Of a DNA stretch of 64,000 nt, positions 35,220-47,277 are shown piece after piece. The translations under genes and the position numbers were made by a program. The number at the start of each line of letters is the position of its first letter. The stretch's first letter is position 1. The notes under the pieces were generated by a model, which did no database searches, was not told the origin of the DNA, and saw only the letters and a list, made by a program, of their open reading frames with translations. This DNA comes from Hydrangea macrophylla (Eukaryota > Streptophyta > Magnoliopsida > Cornales > Hydrangeaceae). The stretch is from positions 71,030,864-71,094,863 of the forward strand of contig CM066993.1 in NCBI GenBank assembly GCA_033977485.1, in the 5' to 3' direction.

Positions 35220-35640
35220 ATGTCAAGTGTCAGGTTGAGTTTCCATCAAGAGTGACCATATTTGTTGGGCTTTAGTCCCATCCCTACTGATGTCTTTGAC
35301 ATCAAATTCTTTGCAAGTCCTTTTGTGAAAGAATCCGCCAAATTTTGGCAGCACCTCACATAATCCACAGTTATTAGACCATCCGTGAGTAACTGTCTCA
35401 CATAACTGTGTCAAAGTCCAATGTGTCTGGACTTACTGTTATACACTTTACTATAAGCCCTAGAAAGTGTAGACTCACTATCACAATGGATAGATATAGG
35501 AGGCATAGGTTTTGGTCAAACTGAAATTTCTAAAACTAAATTCCTTAACTACGCGACCTCTTTTCTACTATAGCTAATGCTACAAATTCAGTTGCCATGG
35601 TGGAGTTAGCTATACAAGTACGTCTCTTTTTCCATAAGAC
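35220..35640 (-). pseudogene. Copia RNase H C-terminal remnant
   Basis: On the minus strand, segments such as IHCDSESTLSRAYSKVYNS, VRQLLTDGLITVDYVRC and LADSFTKGLAKN can be read; these are hallmarks of the C-terminal half of copia RNase H and the pol end. At least one stop and frame changes interrupt it. It is the only recognisable coding relic in the host element. Confidence 0.8.
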
Positions 35641-37790
35641 AACTCCTCCACAAAAAGTGAAAAAACCATCCACTCCTTGATATATGATCATTCCTCCCGC
35701 TTAGTGCCAACGGGCATATAAATCCTATTAGTGCATGTCAATACAAATAATTAGAATCACTAGTATCTCTACTAGGTTTACCAGCTACATATTAGGCCTA
35801 TTACATGTCATATTGTTATAACATTATAGTATCCATAAAACATATTCTGCCAATTAAACAATTTTAATTCTGATTAAAAGGTGCTTCACATAAGTGCAAA
35901 CATATTGCTATTACCGCAGTAATCCTTGTTCACTAATTAGCAAAACAAATACTAGACTTGGATTAACTTGGTTTTATTCTCAAAACCTTAACATCCAATG
36001 AACTTACATATAACCTTATTATGCAGTTTAAACAAAATAGTCTTAAGAGACCCGTTTAATAACTACACAATTAGTGTAATACTACTAATAAAATTAGTAT
36101 ACAAAATTATCACTCACATACACACACTGTAACCTTGTGAGTACATGTCATTATGACAAGTTCTAGTGCTTCAAAACAGCTGTTAAAAATTAAGTGGGTT
36201 TGAAATATAATAATAAATAACATAGTAATTCAACTTTTGCATTTAGGTATAGGTACAGGTACAGTTAGAAGTCCTAACCCAAGTGGTCAGGGGAGTTCAT
36301 GAGAACCCAAATCTTTACCTCGCATCATGCTTTGGTTGAACCACCTCTAAATTAGTTCTAACCAACCATGCTTTTGGGTTATTAAAGTGCTTCTGAAAAA
36401 TACATTTACATATTTTCCTTCGCTTTTATTTATATTATTGACGAAAGCTCCTAAGGAATTTCAAACAAGCTAATATATGTGTTATGAGTACCTAGAGTGT
36501 GTTTTAATCCAAAATTCAGTTGAGAAATGATTCCAAACATGGCCTAAGTGGTGTAAACCACTAAATTATCTAAATAAGTGTATGTTTATACATAGATATA
36601 CACAAATGTGTATATCAACATAACCTTTTCAAAAAAGTCTAGTATTGTCCAATAACAATTTGATAAGGCAACTTTATGTATAGTAACTAAAGTTCCAATT
36701 TTCACAAAATCAAAAAAAAAAATCGATTTGAAAAAATATACACCTTATTTCAAGATCAAGACAATTTCCAAAAGTGCAGAATTTCCAAAAAGTGGTTTTC
36801 AGAAAATATGATTCATGGAACGATGTGCACAAAGATGTGAGGAATATAAATTTAAGCATTAAACAAAAACTTTAAACATAAGTTTTGAAATTAAATGGGT
36901 CAAACTATAATTCACAGCAATTGGGGTCTAAACCAAAATTACTAGATTAATTTGCCATTGGTGAGGAACCGTCATCTCGATTTACAGAAGTCATGTCTTT
37001 TGGAAAAAGACTATTAACACTTCAAACATATTAACCAAATCAATGCACTGTTTTTATTTAATAAAAAATACCATGAATTGGTGCACTATTTTGTAATTAT
37101 TTTTTACTAACATTTATCGAGGTAACATGACCCAAAACAATATTTCACATTTTCCAAAAGTCTACAAATGTTGCACCGTTTAAATAATTATAATAATATT
37201 TCAAACTTTAAACTATTTCTTAATTATGATCAAAATTTGAACCATTTCTTAAATATTATCAAAAATAGGTCCAAGTCTTTTTGGAATCTACAACTGATCA
37301 CTTGATTTTATTCATGATAAAGTGCCTACAACACATTTGCACCATTGATGAAGAGGTGCATGACCTGGCACCATTTGTTTCTTTCCCTAAAGATGCGTTT
37401 GGTACCATTAGATACGAATATGATACAGAGCAAATGCATTCTTGTACTCTGTAAAACTAAACCAGAGATCCAAGTGGTGCACTGTTTGGGTAAGTGGTGC
37501 ACTGTTTGGGTTGTAATTAGTGTAATCATCAAGATAATACATAAATCAATTCTATGCTTTCAAAGGTCGCCACATGTATGTGTATATTATTTATATCAAA
37601 TGGAAAATCAAATAAAAAAAAAATGAGATATATATTATACAAAAATTTGACTAGTCAACAACCAAGCATATAAATTATGTAGACCATGTATATCCAATTT
37701 ATATACCAACTGATTTCTAAAACATCCATGCATCAGTTTGTATCAATTTTATGAATTGATTTTTGAAGCATGTTGCTAAAATACAGTACA
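35641..37790 (-). other. AT-rich interior of the non-autonomous element
   Basis: No retrotransposon protein segment is recognised. A 20-base sequence, AAGTGGTGCACTGTTTGGGT, is repeated at about 37471-37510. Confidence 0.5.
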
Positions 37791-37795
37791 ACTTT

Positions 37796-38675
37796 TGTTG
37801 AAAAGAAGTGTATATTTAAAATTGGAGGGAAAGGTTGAGAGAAAAAACTTTGAAATTTGGTTTTGAGTTTTGTCTTATTCACAAACTAACACAAATGATA
37901 TTTTTGCTTGTCCCACATAGGAAAATTAGAGGAAGTGGGAAGGACATATATAAGTGGAGGTTGGAGGAAGGGTTGGGCCCCTTGGGGGTACCAAGTTTTG
38001 TGAAGGGGAAGGACCTAGGCCCAATTGGGTTTACCACAAAACACACACACGCGCGCGCGCCGCCGCCGCCCCGCTCCGGGTTTGGGTGTGGGTGTGGGTG
38101 TGGGTGTGGGTGTGGATGTGGATCCTACTCCTATATACAAAGTTTATTTGGAAAATAAATTTCTTTTTTAATTAAAAAGAGTTTAATTTCAGTTGGAGAC
38201 CAAGTCTCCCCACCAACCCCTCCACGTTTTTTCCTCCAGATTTTTTCTCCAACGTTTCCAGACTTCTCTCCACGTTCTGCAACGTTAACTTTCCCAACGT
38301 TCACTTTTCCAACGTTCAGAATATCTTCTTTATATATACACAAACTGCTTTCATCAAAATACACAGTTTTACAGAGAGAAAAAGAGTTACAGAATTTTAA
38401 TACACAGTTTCATATACTGTTTCTGAGCAACGATTTCTGAAAGGGTGTGGGTTTTCCGATCTTCCTCCGTGCAAGGATTTTCGAGACAGAGGCGATTTCT
38501 GGGCTGCTTTATCCTGGGGACGTCGTGGCCTTCATCCGAACGAACTGCTTGCACAACTTGGGCAGAGCCGCGAAGCGTCTTAAAGAGAGCGACTAAGTCC
38601 GCGACTCATCCCAAGAAAAACGTCAAAGGCTACTGTTATTGGTAAAATTGTTCCTTTTTAGTTTCTGCAGTAACA
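37796..38675 (+). repeat. 5' LTR of the long-LTR copia element
   Basis: It begins TGTTGAAAAGAAG and ends TGCAGTAACA. It contains a (CA/GC)n and GGGTGT microsatellite at about 38041-38120. Confidence 0.92.
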
Positions 38676-38700
38676 ATTTTAAGACGACTTTACATCTGCC

Positions 38701-41700
38701 ATGGAATCTTCAATGCTCTCTGTTACCCATGACCTCAACAAACCCTTCAAATTTGAGGGCCTTCACTTTAAACGGTGGAGGATGAAAATGATGTTTTTCT
38801 TAACTACGAAAAAATTGCAATCTGTTTGTCTTTCTGAAAAACCCACTCTTTCTGAAAATCCCACTGTTGCTCAAATCAGAGAGTCTGACACATGGAATGA
38901 AAATGATTTTCTTTGCAAAAACTATATTTTAAATGGGCTCTCTGACAGTCTTTATGACTATTATGCAAACTGTGATTCTGCAAAAAAAGTTTGGGATGCC
39001 CTTCAGAAAAAATATGACACTGAAGAAGATGGAGCAAAGAAATTTGCAGTCAGCCGTTATTTGAAATACCAAATGACGGATGACAAATCTGTTGAAGCTC
39101 AATCCCATGAGCTGCAACAAATTGCTCATGAGATAATTTCTGAGGGCATGGATTTAAATGATCAGTTTCAAGTTGCTGTCATTATTGACAAGCTTCCCCC
39201 AAGTTGGAAAGATTTCAAAAATATTTTGAGACACAAAACCAAAGAATTTTCATTGGAAAGTTTGATTACTCGCCTTCGTATTGAGGATGAGGCAAGAAAA
39301 CAAGATTTAAAAGAACAGGTTCTTGTTGTTTCCAACAACAAGAAACCTCAAAATTTTTCTAAAAACAAAACCTCTGTTGTTCTGAAACCACCTTCAAAAA
39401 CCATGAAGTTTCAAAATCGAAATCAGAACAAGAACCGCAACAACAACAAGAATTAGAATCCGAAGCCAAATCAGAATAGGAACATACCCCCCTCAGGAAT
39501 AAATGAAGCTGGACTGTTTGTTTGCTACAATTGTGGTAAACCAGGTCATATGGCTCGAAACTGTAGGAATCAACGACGAGTTGCTCCCCAAGCAAATCTT
39601 GCAGAAGAGCAGCTCGTTGCTATGATTTCTGAGGTCAATATTGTTGGTGGATCCGAGGGGTGGTGGGTAGACACTGGCGCCTCTCGCCATGTTTGCTATG
39701 ACCGTGACATGTTCAAATCCTATTCTGAAGCTAAGGACAAGAAAGTGCTGTTGGGTGATTCCCACACCACTACTGTTGCTGGTATTGGGGAGGTTGAATT
39801 GAAGTTTACTTCTGGAAAGACTGTCATTTTGAAGGATGTCTTGCACACTCCAGAAATGAGGAAAAATCTTGTTTCAGGCTATCTTCTCAACAAGGCTGGA
39901 TTTACTCAAACTATTGGGGCTGATCTTTTTACTTTGACTAAGAGTGGAGTGTTTGTTGGAAAGGGTTATGCAACTGAGGGCATGTTTAAATTGAATGTTG
40001 ATTTTAATAAAGTTTCTTCTTTTGCTTACATGTTGTGTTCTTTTAATGTTTGGCATGCTAGATTATGTCATGTGAATAAAAGGCTTGTGAAAAATATGAG
40101 TAGTCTAGGATATATTCCACAATTATCTTTAAATGAATTTGACAAATGTGAATTTTGTAGCCAAGCAAAAATCACTAAAATACCACATAAATCTGTCACT
40201 AGGGAATCTGAACCTCTTGAATTAATTCATTCAGATATTTGTGAATATGAAGGAATTTTAACTAGAAATGGAAAAAGGTATTTTATTACTTTTATTGATG
40301 ATAGCTCAAATTATTCATTTGTTTATCTTATGAAAAATAAAAGTGAAGCCATTGACATGTTCAAAATTTTCCTAAATGAGATTGAAAATCAATTTAATAG
40401 AAAAATTAAAAGATTTCGTAGTGACAGAGGACATGAATATGATTCTGATGAATTTATTGCTTTATATAATATTAATGGAATCATTCATGAAAAAACTGCC
40501 CCTTACTCCCCTGAAATGAATGGAAAAGCTGAAAGAAAAAATAGAACTTTTACTGAATTAGTAGTTGCTATTTTATTAAATTCAGGGGCAGCTTCTCATT
40601 GGTGGGGGGAAATATTATTAACTGTTTGTCATGTATTAAATAGAGTTCCTAACTCTAAAACTAATATTTCCCCTTATGAAATTTGGAAAAGAAGAAAACC
40701 AAATGTGGATTATTTTAGAACATGGGGTTGTTTGGCATATGTTAGAATTCCAGACCCTAAAAGGTCCAAATTAGCTAGTAGAGCTTATGAATGTGTTTTT
40801 ATTGGTTATGCTATTAATAGTAAGGCTTACAGATTTTATGACTTAAAGAATCATGTTATAATTGAATCTAGTGATGTTGATTTTTTCGAAAATAAATTTC
40901 CTTTTAAATTTAAAAATAGTGGGGGTTCAACATCATATGATATGCCTAGATTAGTAGAACCAAACGAATATGAACTAGAACCTAGAAAAAGTAAAAGAGC
41001 CCGAATCGCGAAAGATTTTGGGACCGACTTTTATACCTACAACTTAGAGGAGGATCCTAACACCCTCCAAGAAGCTTTGACTTCTATAGATGCTGATTTA
41101 TGGCAAGAAGCTATAAATGATGAAATGGAATCATTGGAATCAAATAAAACTTGGCACTTAGTAGATCTTCCACCTGGTTGTAAGACAATAGGTTGCAAAT
41201 GGATTCTTAAAAAGAAATTGAAACCCGATGGCACGATAGATAAATATAAGGCACGTCTTGTAGCTAAGGGTTATAGACAAAGAGAAAATATTGATTTCTT
41301 TGATACTTATTCACCTGTCACTAGAATTACTTCTATTCGTGTACTATTTGCTTTAGCTGCTATTCATGATTTAGTAGTACACCAAATGGATGTTAAAACG
41401 GCTTTTTTAAATGGTGAATTAGAAGAAGAGATTTATATGGACCAACCTGAAGGTTTTATTATTTTTGGTCAAGAAAATAAAATTTGCAAATTGGATAAAT
41501 CTCTTTATGGTTTGAAACAAGCTCCTAAACAATGGCATGATAAATTTGATAGTTTAGTCATCTCAAATGGTTTTAAAATAAATGAAAGTGACAAGTGTAT
41601 TTATTACAAATTTAAAAACAATACTTGCACTATTATTTGCTTATATGTGGATGACTTACTTATTTTTGGATCAAATATTCATGTCATTAATGAAGTTAAA

Positions 41701-42597
41701 TCTTTCTTATGTGCCAATTTTAATACGAAAGATTTAGGAGAAGCTAGTGTAATTCTTGGAATTAATATTACTAGGTCAGAAAAGGGACTTTCTTTAGATC
41801 AATCTCATTACATTGAGAAGATTCTAAAGAAATACAATTACTTTAACTGTAAACCAGCATGTACTCCATATGACCCTAGTGTAAAATTGTTCAAGAACAC
41901 TGGTGACAGTGTTAGACAAACTGAGTATGCGAGCATCATTGGTAGCCTCCGTTATGCTACTGATTGCACTAGGCCAGATATAGCTTATGCTGTTGGAGTA
42001 CTATGTAGGTTTACTAGTAGACCTAGTATGGAGCATTGGCATGCTATTGAAAGGGTCATGCGTTACCTAAAAAGGACGATGAACCTAAAATTACACTATC
42101 AGAAGTTTCCCGCTGTCCTTGAAGGATATAGCGATGCTGATTGGAATACCCTATCAGATGACTCCAAGGCCACTAGTGGATACATTTTTTGTATTGCTGG
42201 AGGCGCAGTTTCATGGAAGTCTAAGAAACAGACTATTTTGGCTCAGTCCACTATGGAGTCAGAGATGATAGCACTAGCTACAGCTAGTGAGGAAGCAGGT
42301 TGGCTGAGAAATCTGCTATCAGATACCCCTTTATGGGAGAGACCGATACCAGCTGTCCTAATCCACTGTGATAGTACCGCGGCTATTGCAAAAGTTGAGA
42401 ACCGTTACTATAACGGCAAGAAGCGACAAATACGTCGCAAGCACAGCACTATTAGAGAGTTTCTCTCTTCTGGAGCTGTAAGAGTGGATTATGTACGGTC
42501 TGAGGAGAACTTGACTGATCCTTTGACGAAAGGACTAGCACGAGAGAAGGTTTGTAAAACCTCGAAAGGGATGGGACTAAAGCCCTTAGATAATTGA
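38701..42597 (+). pseudogene. Copia gag-pol with a single in-frame TAG
   Basis: The frame opens at 38701 (MESSMLSVTH), is closed by one TAG at 39454-39456 in the basic, asparagine-rich tail of gag, and then stays open in the same frame to 42597. After the stop come a CCHC knuckle [14 protein letters not shown] (39523-39564), protease VDTGASRHV, integrase with HSDICEY, RSDRGHE and [15 protein letters not shown], reverse transcriptase with YVDD (41643-41654), and RNase H with SDADWN and HCDSTAAI. All domains look complete. Either the element is recently inactivated, or the stop is read through at some rate; nothing here shows the latter. Confidence 0.88.
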
Positions 42598-43146
42598 GTC
42601 ACTTATGATAGTAACCCAACCTATAGACTGGAGATCCCAAGAAATAGGTTCAAAGGGTAATAACAAGTCATGAGTGATATGAGTGGAATCATGCTAATAC
42701 CTATATATGGGGGTAATACTCCAAGTCCATCCCTACGAAGCATGACATCCTGAAGGACAGAAGGTTGAGTTATTTATAACTCTTAATGAGATCTAAACTC
42801 CATTTGGAGTGGGATATCTAGCTACAGGAGTATCCTTGTTGGACTCACCTAGGCGAATGTGGAAGTGAGGCCGCTTCCTATGAAATTTTGGGCAAATTCT
42901 CTAGATCATTCGCTATACTAGGATATAAGCACACGGCCGTAAAGTGCTGGTTTTTGAACTTCACCCTAGTAGGACTGTGTGTGTGGTGTTGTCTGAGATA
43001 GAGTTCAAAACTACGGTTACTCTAGTATAATCGGAAGCACTATCACTACGTAAAGGTTCAAGTTGAAAAACACCTTTACTTATGCACAGTCTTATGATAC
43101 GTTGCTCAATAATCTTAAATCAATTTTTAAAATACAAGTGGGGGAT

Positions 43147-44042
43147 TGTTGAAAAGAAGTGTATATTTAAAATTGGAGGGAAAGGTTGAGAGAAAAAACT
43201 TTGAAATTTGGTTTTGAGTTTTGTCTTATTCACAAACTAACCCAAATGATATTTTTGCTTGTCCCACATAGGAAAATTAGAGGAAGTGGGAAGGACATAT
43301 ATAAGTGGAGGTTGGAGGAAGGGTTGGGCCCCTTGGGGGTACCAAGTTTTGTGAAGGGGAAGGATCTAGGCCCAATTGGGTTTACCACAAAACACACACG
43401 CGCGCGCCGCCGCCGCCGGGCCGGGCTTGGGCTTGGGCTTGGGTGTGGGTGTGGATGTGGATGTGGATGTGGATGTGGATCCTACTCCTATATATCTTTT
43501 TATACAAAGTTTATTTGGAAAATAAATTTCTTTTTTAATTAAAAAGAGTTTAATTTCAGTTGGAGACCAAGTCTCCCCACCAACCCCTCCACGTTTTTTC
43601 CTCCAGATTTTTTCTCCAACGTTTCCAGACTTCTCTCCACGTTCTGCAACGTTAACTTTTCCAACGTTCACTTTTCCAACGTTCAGAATATCTTCTTTAT
43701 ATATACACAAACTGCTTTCATCAAAATACACAGTTTTACAGAGAGAAAAAGAGTTACAGAATTTTAATACACAGTTTCATATACTGTTTCTGAGCAACGA
43801 TTTCTGAAAGGGTGTGGGTTTTCCGATCTTCCTCCGTGCAAGGATTTTCGAGACAGAGGCGATTTCTGGGCTGCTTTATCTTGGGGACGTTGTGGCCTTC
43901 ATCCGAACGAACTGCTTGCACAACTTGGGCAGAGCCGCGAAGCGTCTTAAAGAGAGCGACTAAGTCCGCGACTCATCCCAAGAAAAACGTCAAAGGCTAC
44001 TGTTATTGGTAAAATTGTTCCTTTTTAGTTTCTGCAGTAACA
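43147..44042 (+). repeat. 3' LTR of the long-LTR copia element
   Basis: 896 bases, partner of 37796-38675, with a longer GTGGAT-type microsatellite at about 43432-43480. Confidence 0.92.
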
Positions 44043-44047
44043 ACTTT

Positions 44048-45231
44048 CCAAACAGATTTTATAAATTTGCAGATAGCAGCAAATTCCAAATTTTCAGAAT
44101 GCTCAATTTGTGTGTGTATATATATATATATGTATTATGTATATATATATAAGACCAAAAGCATCCTTGCCTATGAACACGAATTCGTCAAGAATTTTCT
44201 AGAGTAATCCCAGAATTCTTCTAATCACAAATATACAAGATTTAAACTTATCATGGGTACTTACATAATCTTTGACTAATTCCGAAATCACCCTATAAAA
44301 GAAAACAGATGGCTGGATTGGAAACAATGCCAATTATTGAAAGCTTTATTCACGTGTGTGTTATAAGGTAATTCCTACTTTTGTTAAAAAGTTTATGCTT
44401 TACAACTGATATATAAACAGTTCTCGAAACATGCAATGGTTTATAATTTCTCCACTAATTGACAACCACTTGGTTTTTAGAATTGCAATATATGTAAGCA
44501 CTGTTTCGGTCTAAGCCAAGAGGTGGCTTCGTATAAAAGAGACAACTTTAATTTTAATTATTTAACCAACACAAATCAGCAATAAATTTATAAACGAGTA
44601 AATTCTTTTAAAAACACAGATATTGTTTCTAAAACGCAACTATTTACTAAAGCAGAGTATTATTTTGTTAAACAGTGTCATAAAATCGGAACTATTATCA
44701 GGAAAACAGAAACTCTAATGGAACACTATTTGATTACCCAAATCAGTTTTGTCAAAAGAAGCAATTTTGTTATAGAAACTGCAAATACACAGAAAGTTCA
44801 ATGTGACAGATGTTTGCAAATGTCCACCGTTCTACAAAATGGGTCATAAAAGTTGCAATGTTTCATAAATTTACATAAGAATAATTCACTATTCTATTAA
44901 AAATAGTGTCCGGTTGCTTCTTAATATATATATATATATAGATATATATATATAAACACATATGACACATAAGTATATGCATACAATATTATATATATAT
45001 ACGCACACAACTATAGAGTAGTTATACGTATCAAACTGAGGGTGAAAGCAAAATACACAACATATCGATAATCACCAAATTTTCGAAACATATTGTTTCT
45101 CTATGATGAATGAATATTACGAACCAGACCAAGAACAAGACTTGTGAATTGAATAAACATAGAGAAAGAAATAACTTATCTGTAAAAACATTGGTTCATT
45201 GAAGATGAATCCGGAAATACTGTATTTAGAT
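44048..45231 (-). other. 5' interior of the non-autonomous element
   Basis: This should hold the primer site, leader and gag of the host element, but no frame or gag motif is visible. (TA)n tracts occur at about 44108-44152, 44923-44952 and 44988-45000. The bases next to the 5' LTR (ATCTAAATACAG on the minus strand) are not the initiator-Met primer site. Confidence 0.5.
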
Positions 45232-45837
45232 TGTTGAGAAATTTGTCTTCAATATCTTCAAAATCCACCGACAAACAATACCGTACAACGTATTCCAATA
45301 ATATGCTTCAAGGCGTGTACGAGACACTTCCCTAAATACAGTATTTGCCCCCACCATAATTATCATTTGGTGTGCAAACGGGTATTCCGCAAATCTGTAT
45401 TCAAGGTACAACGAAGCCAACCTATCTGCAATATGCACTATTGAAGATAGCCGAAAACATCCACCAAAAAATAAAAAGCCAGTTCTAGAATTCTATTTCT
45501 GCAGAAAACAGAATCTAGAAATTTGTATTTTGTATAAAGAAAAACAACATAAATAAACTTCTAATTTTCCATAAGGAAGAAAGATCGATTCAACATCTCA
45601 ATGATAATTGATTCATTCTATATATAGAATGCTTGGTGTCCCTTCATAGACATGTGTGTCTATTAGCCTTGTAACTATTGGTCCAAGGGACACAACCTAT
45701 GGATTTGAACTTCATTTTGAATCGAATCTAAATGGTTGCGACCCATCAGTTCGAATTCAATATTAATGGTTGCGACCCATCATTTCTAATTCAAATCTCA
45801 CTTACTCTTAGTTCCTTATTTTGAAAATTCCTCAACA
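45232..45837 (-). repeat. 5' LTR of the non-autonomous element
   Basis: 606 bases, partner of 34074-34679. Confidence 0.9.
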
Positions 45838-45970
45838 TATTTGACAACCATAGTATTATTCTTTCGGATTTCCTTTGTACGACTATCTGTAAAAGTACAT
45901 TATCTAAGGTGCTTGAGAGGGTATAAAGCGGTTTTTAATTTTTAAAATTTTAATATATATATATATATAT

Positions 45971-46227
45971 ACAGTTTTTATCTAATGAGGACTCCCTCAT
46001 TTTATAAAATGCACACCTCTCACTTTTCTCTCAAAAAGGGTTTGTATGAATTCATCTAGCCCCCTATTTCCAGGGGATTCTTTTCCCAACTTAGCAAAAA
46101 ATTCTTTCAACTCAACAAAAAATTGAAATCTATGAGAGGTAAAATAGGTAAGAGAGACATGAATAGAGAGAAAAGTGAGGGGTGTGCATTTTATAAAATG
46201 AGGGAGTCCTCATTAGATAAGAACTGT
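45971..46227. mobile_element. Fold-back MITE, 257 bases, 62-base inverted ends
   Basis: The ends 45971-46032 and 46166-46227 are inverse complements over about 62 bases with very few mismatches, starting ACAGTTTTTATCTAATGAGG. The element lies inside a TA repeat, consistent with a TA target (Tc1/mariner-like). The centre has no coding capacity. The near-perfect arms suggest recent activity. Confidence 0.85.
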
Positions 46228-47221
46228 ATATATATATATATATATATTTAAAATGATAAGTTTCTAATTTTCGAAGTGAACCCAGGGTAACCCTGATAGA
46301 ATGTAACGTGCTGGGGACGACTGGAATGTCAGATTTCCAAGTTCAACGACGCCAAACATTAGTCATATCTTACCCGATACAACCTGTTAGTTGATCGTAT
46401 AATGAGGTTTATCTTGCAGGGTCAAGTCTAGATAAATAATAAAAAATAATAATAATAAAAATCAAATTGGTAATGATGACCCCTTAAAAAATGCAAATAA
46501 TCTATGGCCTAAATTCCAACTCTATTTCAATATTTAGAAGTTTGACAAACCTAGTTTGAAACACTCATGACCCTTGCTAAAACAAGAAGAAAAAAATCTT
46601 CCTAAATGAAAGAGGAAAGGAAAATCCAAGATGCCCCCTACAATGTTGAGATGTCTCTCTATCCCCAAGTGGCCACAAGCCCAAAGTTGTCCAACTATAT
46701 ATTCTGCAGTTTATGACACATCCATATGTAGAAAAGACAGGACTAAGAAGTGTAGTGTACCTCCAAGACACTTTTTAATCAAACAAAGAGATTTTGAAGT
46801 CCAAGATTTCATTTATGCCATTACCCAAAGGAATAAAGTTGAAATAAACATAGTATACAGTCTACAATACATGAGGACAACAATTAAATGTGCCCATTTA
46901 AAATTTTCTTTGATAACAAATAACACTGATCAAACCAAACAATGAATTTCTTCTGTACTTCCTTTTTTTCTTCACTCTCTCTGTTACTGTAATTTTGATG
47001 GTAAAAGGTACAAAAACCATTGAAAACCACAAAAGATCAAAACAACAAATAACAATCGTGAGAATCTATAGCTCCAAGATTCTTGATTCTGTGACCACTT
47101 GAATCGTAGAACGCTGGAAACACAAAGAGCTTCTGATATGCATCTCAACAACCATCTAATGAAAATCCGTGAAAAGTCACAAAACTAGTTGAAGATGCTT
47201 TGTCAATCTAGTCACTTGGGG
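46228..47221. other. Intergenic DNA and probable 3' UTR of the MUB gene
   Basis: No other gene is recognised. The part nearest 47221 should hold the MUB 3' UTR on the minus strand. The frame 46631-46945 matches no family. Confidence 0.45.
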
Positions 47222-47277
47222 TTATAGGATCGAACACGAACACCTGCTCTTTTTTGGGAAATCATCCTGCACTTTTT
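47222..47277 (-). CDS. MUB: MUB exon 3, prenylation motif
   Basis: A 56-base exon encoding the end of the protein, KVQDDFPKKSRCSCSIL, followed by TAA. The acceptor is TTTCAG on the minus strand. The basic stretch before the CaaX box would help membrane attachment. Confidence 0.92.

Larger units (their letters stand above)
37791..44047 (+). mobile_element. Ty1/copia element with long LTRs, plus strand
   Basis: LTRs lie at 37796-38675 (880 bases) and 43147-44042 (896 bases). The target duplication ACTTT is at 37791-37795 and 44043-44047. A GTGGGGGAT tract precedes the 3' LTR. The LTRs differ by roughly six substitutions plus length changes in a GT/GC microsatellite and an eight-base insertion near the centre, so it is young. 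It sits inside the element at 34069-45842. The 25-base leader has no recognisable initiator-Met primer site. Confidence 0.93.
34069..45842 (-). mobile_element. Non-autonomous LTR element with 606-base LTRs, minus strand
   Basis: LTRs at 34074-34679 and 45232-45837 are each 606 bases and show about three differences by eye. TATTT flanks both ends (34069-34073 and 45838-45842). A purine-rich GGTGGAGGAT on the minus strand precedes the LTR at 34679, so the element reads leftwards. Apart from a copia RNase H remnant (35220-35640) the interior lacks coding sequence. A second copia element (37796-44042) has inserted into it. Young LTRs around an empty interior suggest mobilisation in trans. Confidence 0.88.

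Noticed and set aside
37835..38175. Frames with WVWVW or GCGCG repeats, also at 43186-43731
   Set aside because: These are translations of the GT/GC microsatellite inside the LTRs of the copia element.
46631..46945. 104-codon plus-strand frame downstream of MUB
   Set aside because: No motif or family resemblance, and it lies in probable 3' flank of MUB; base composition gives no support.
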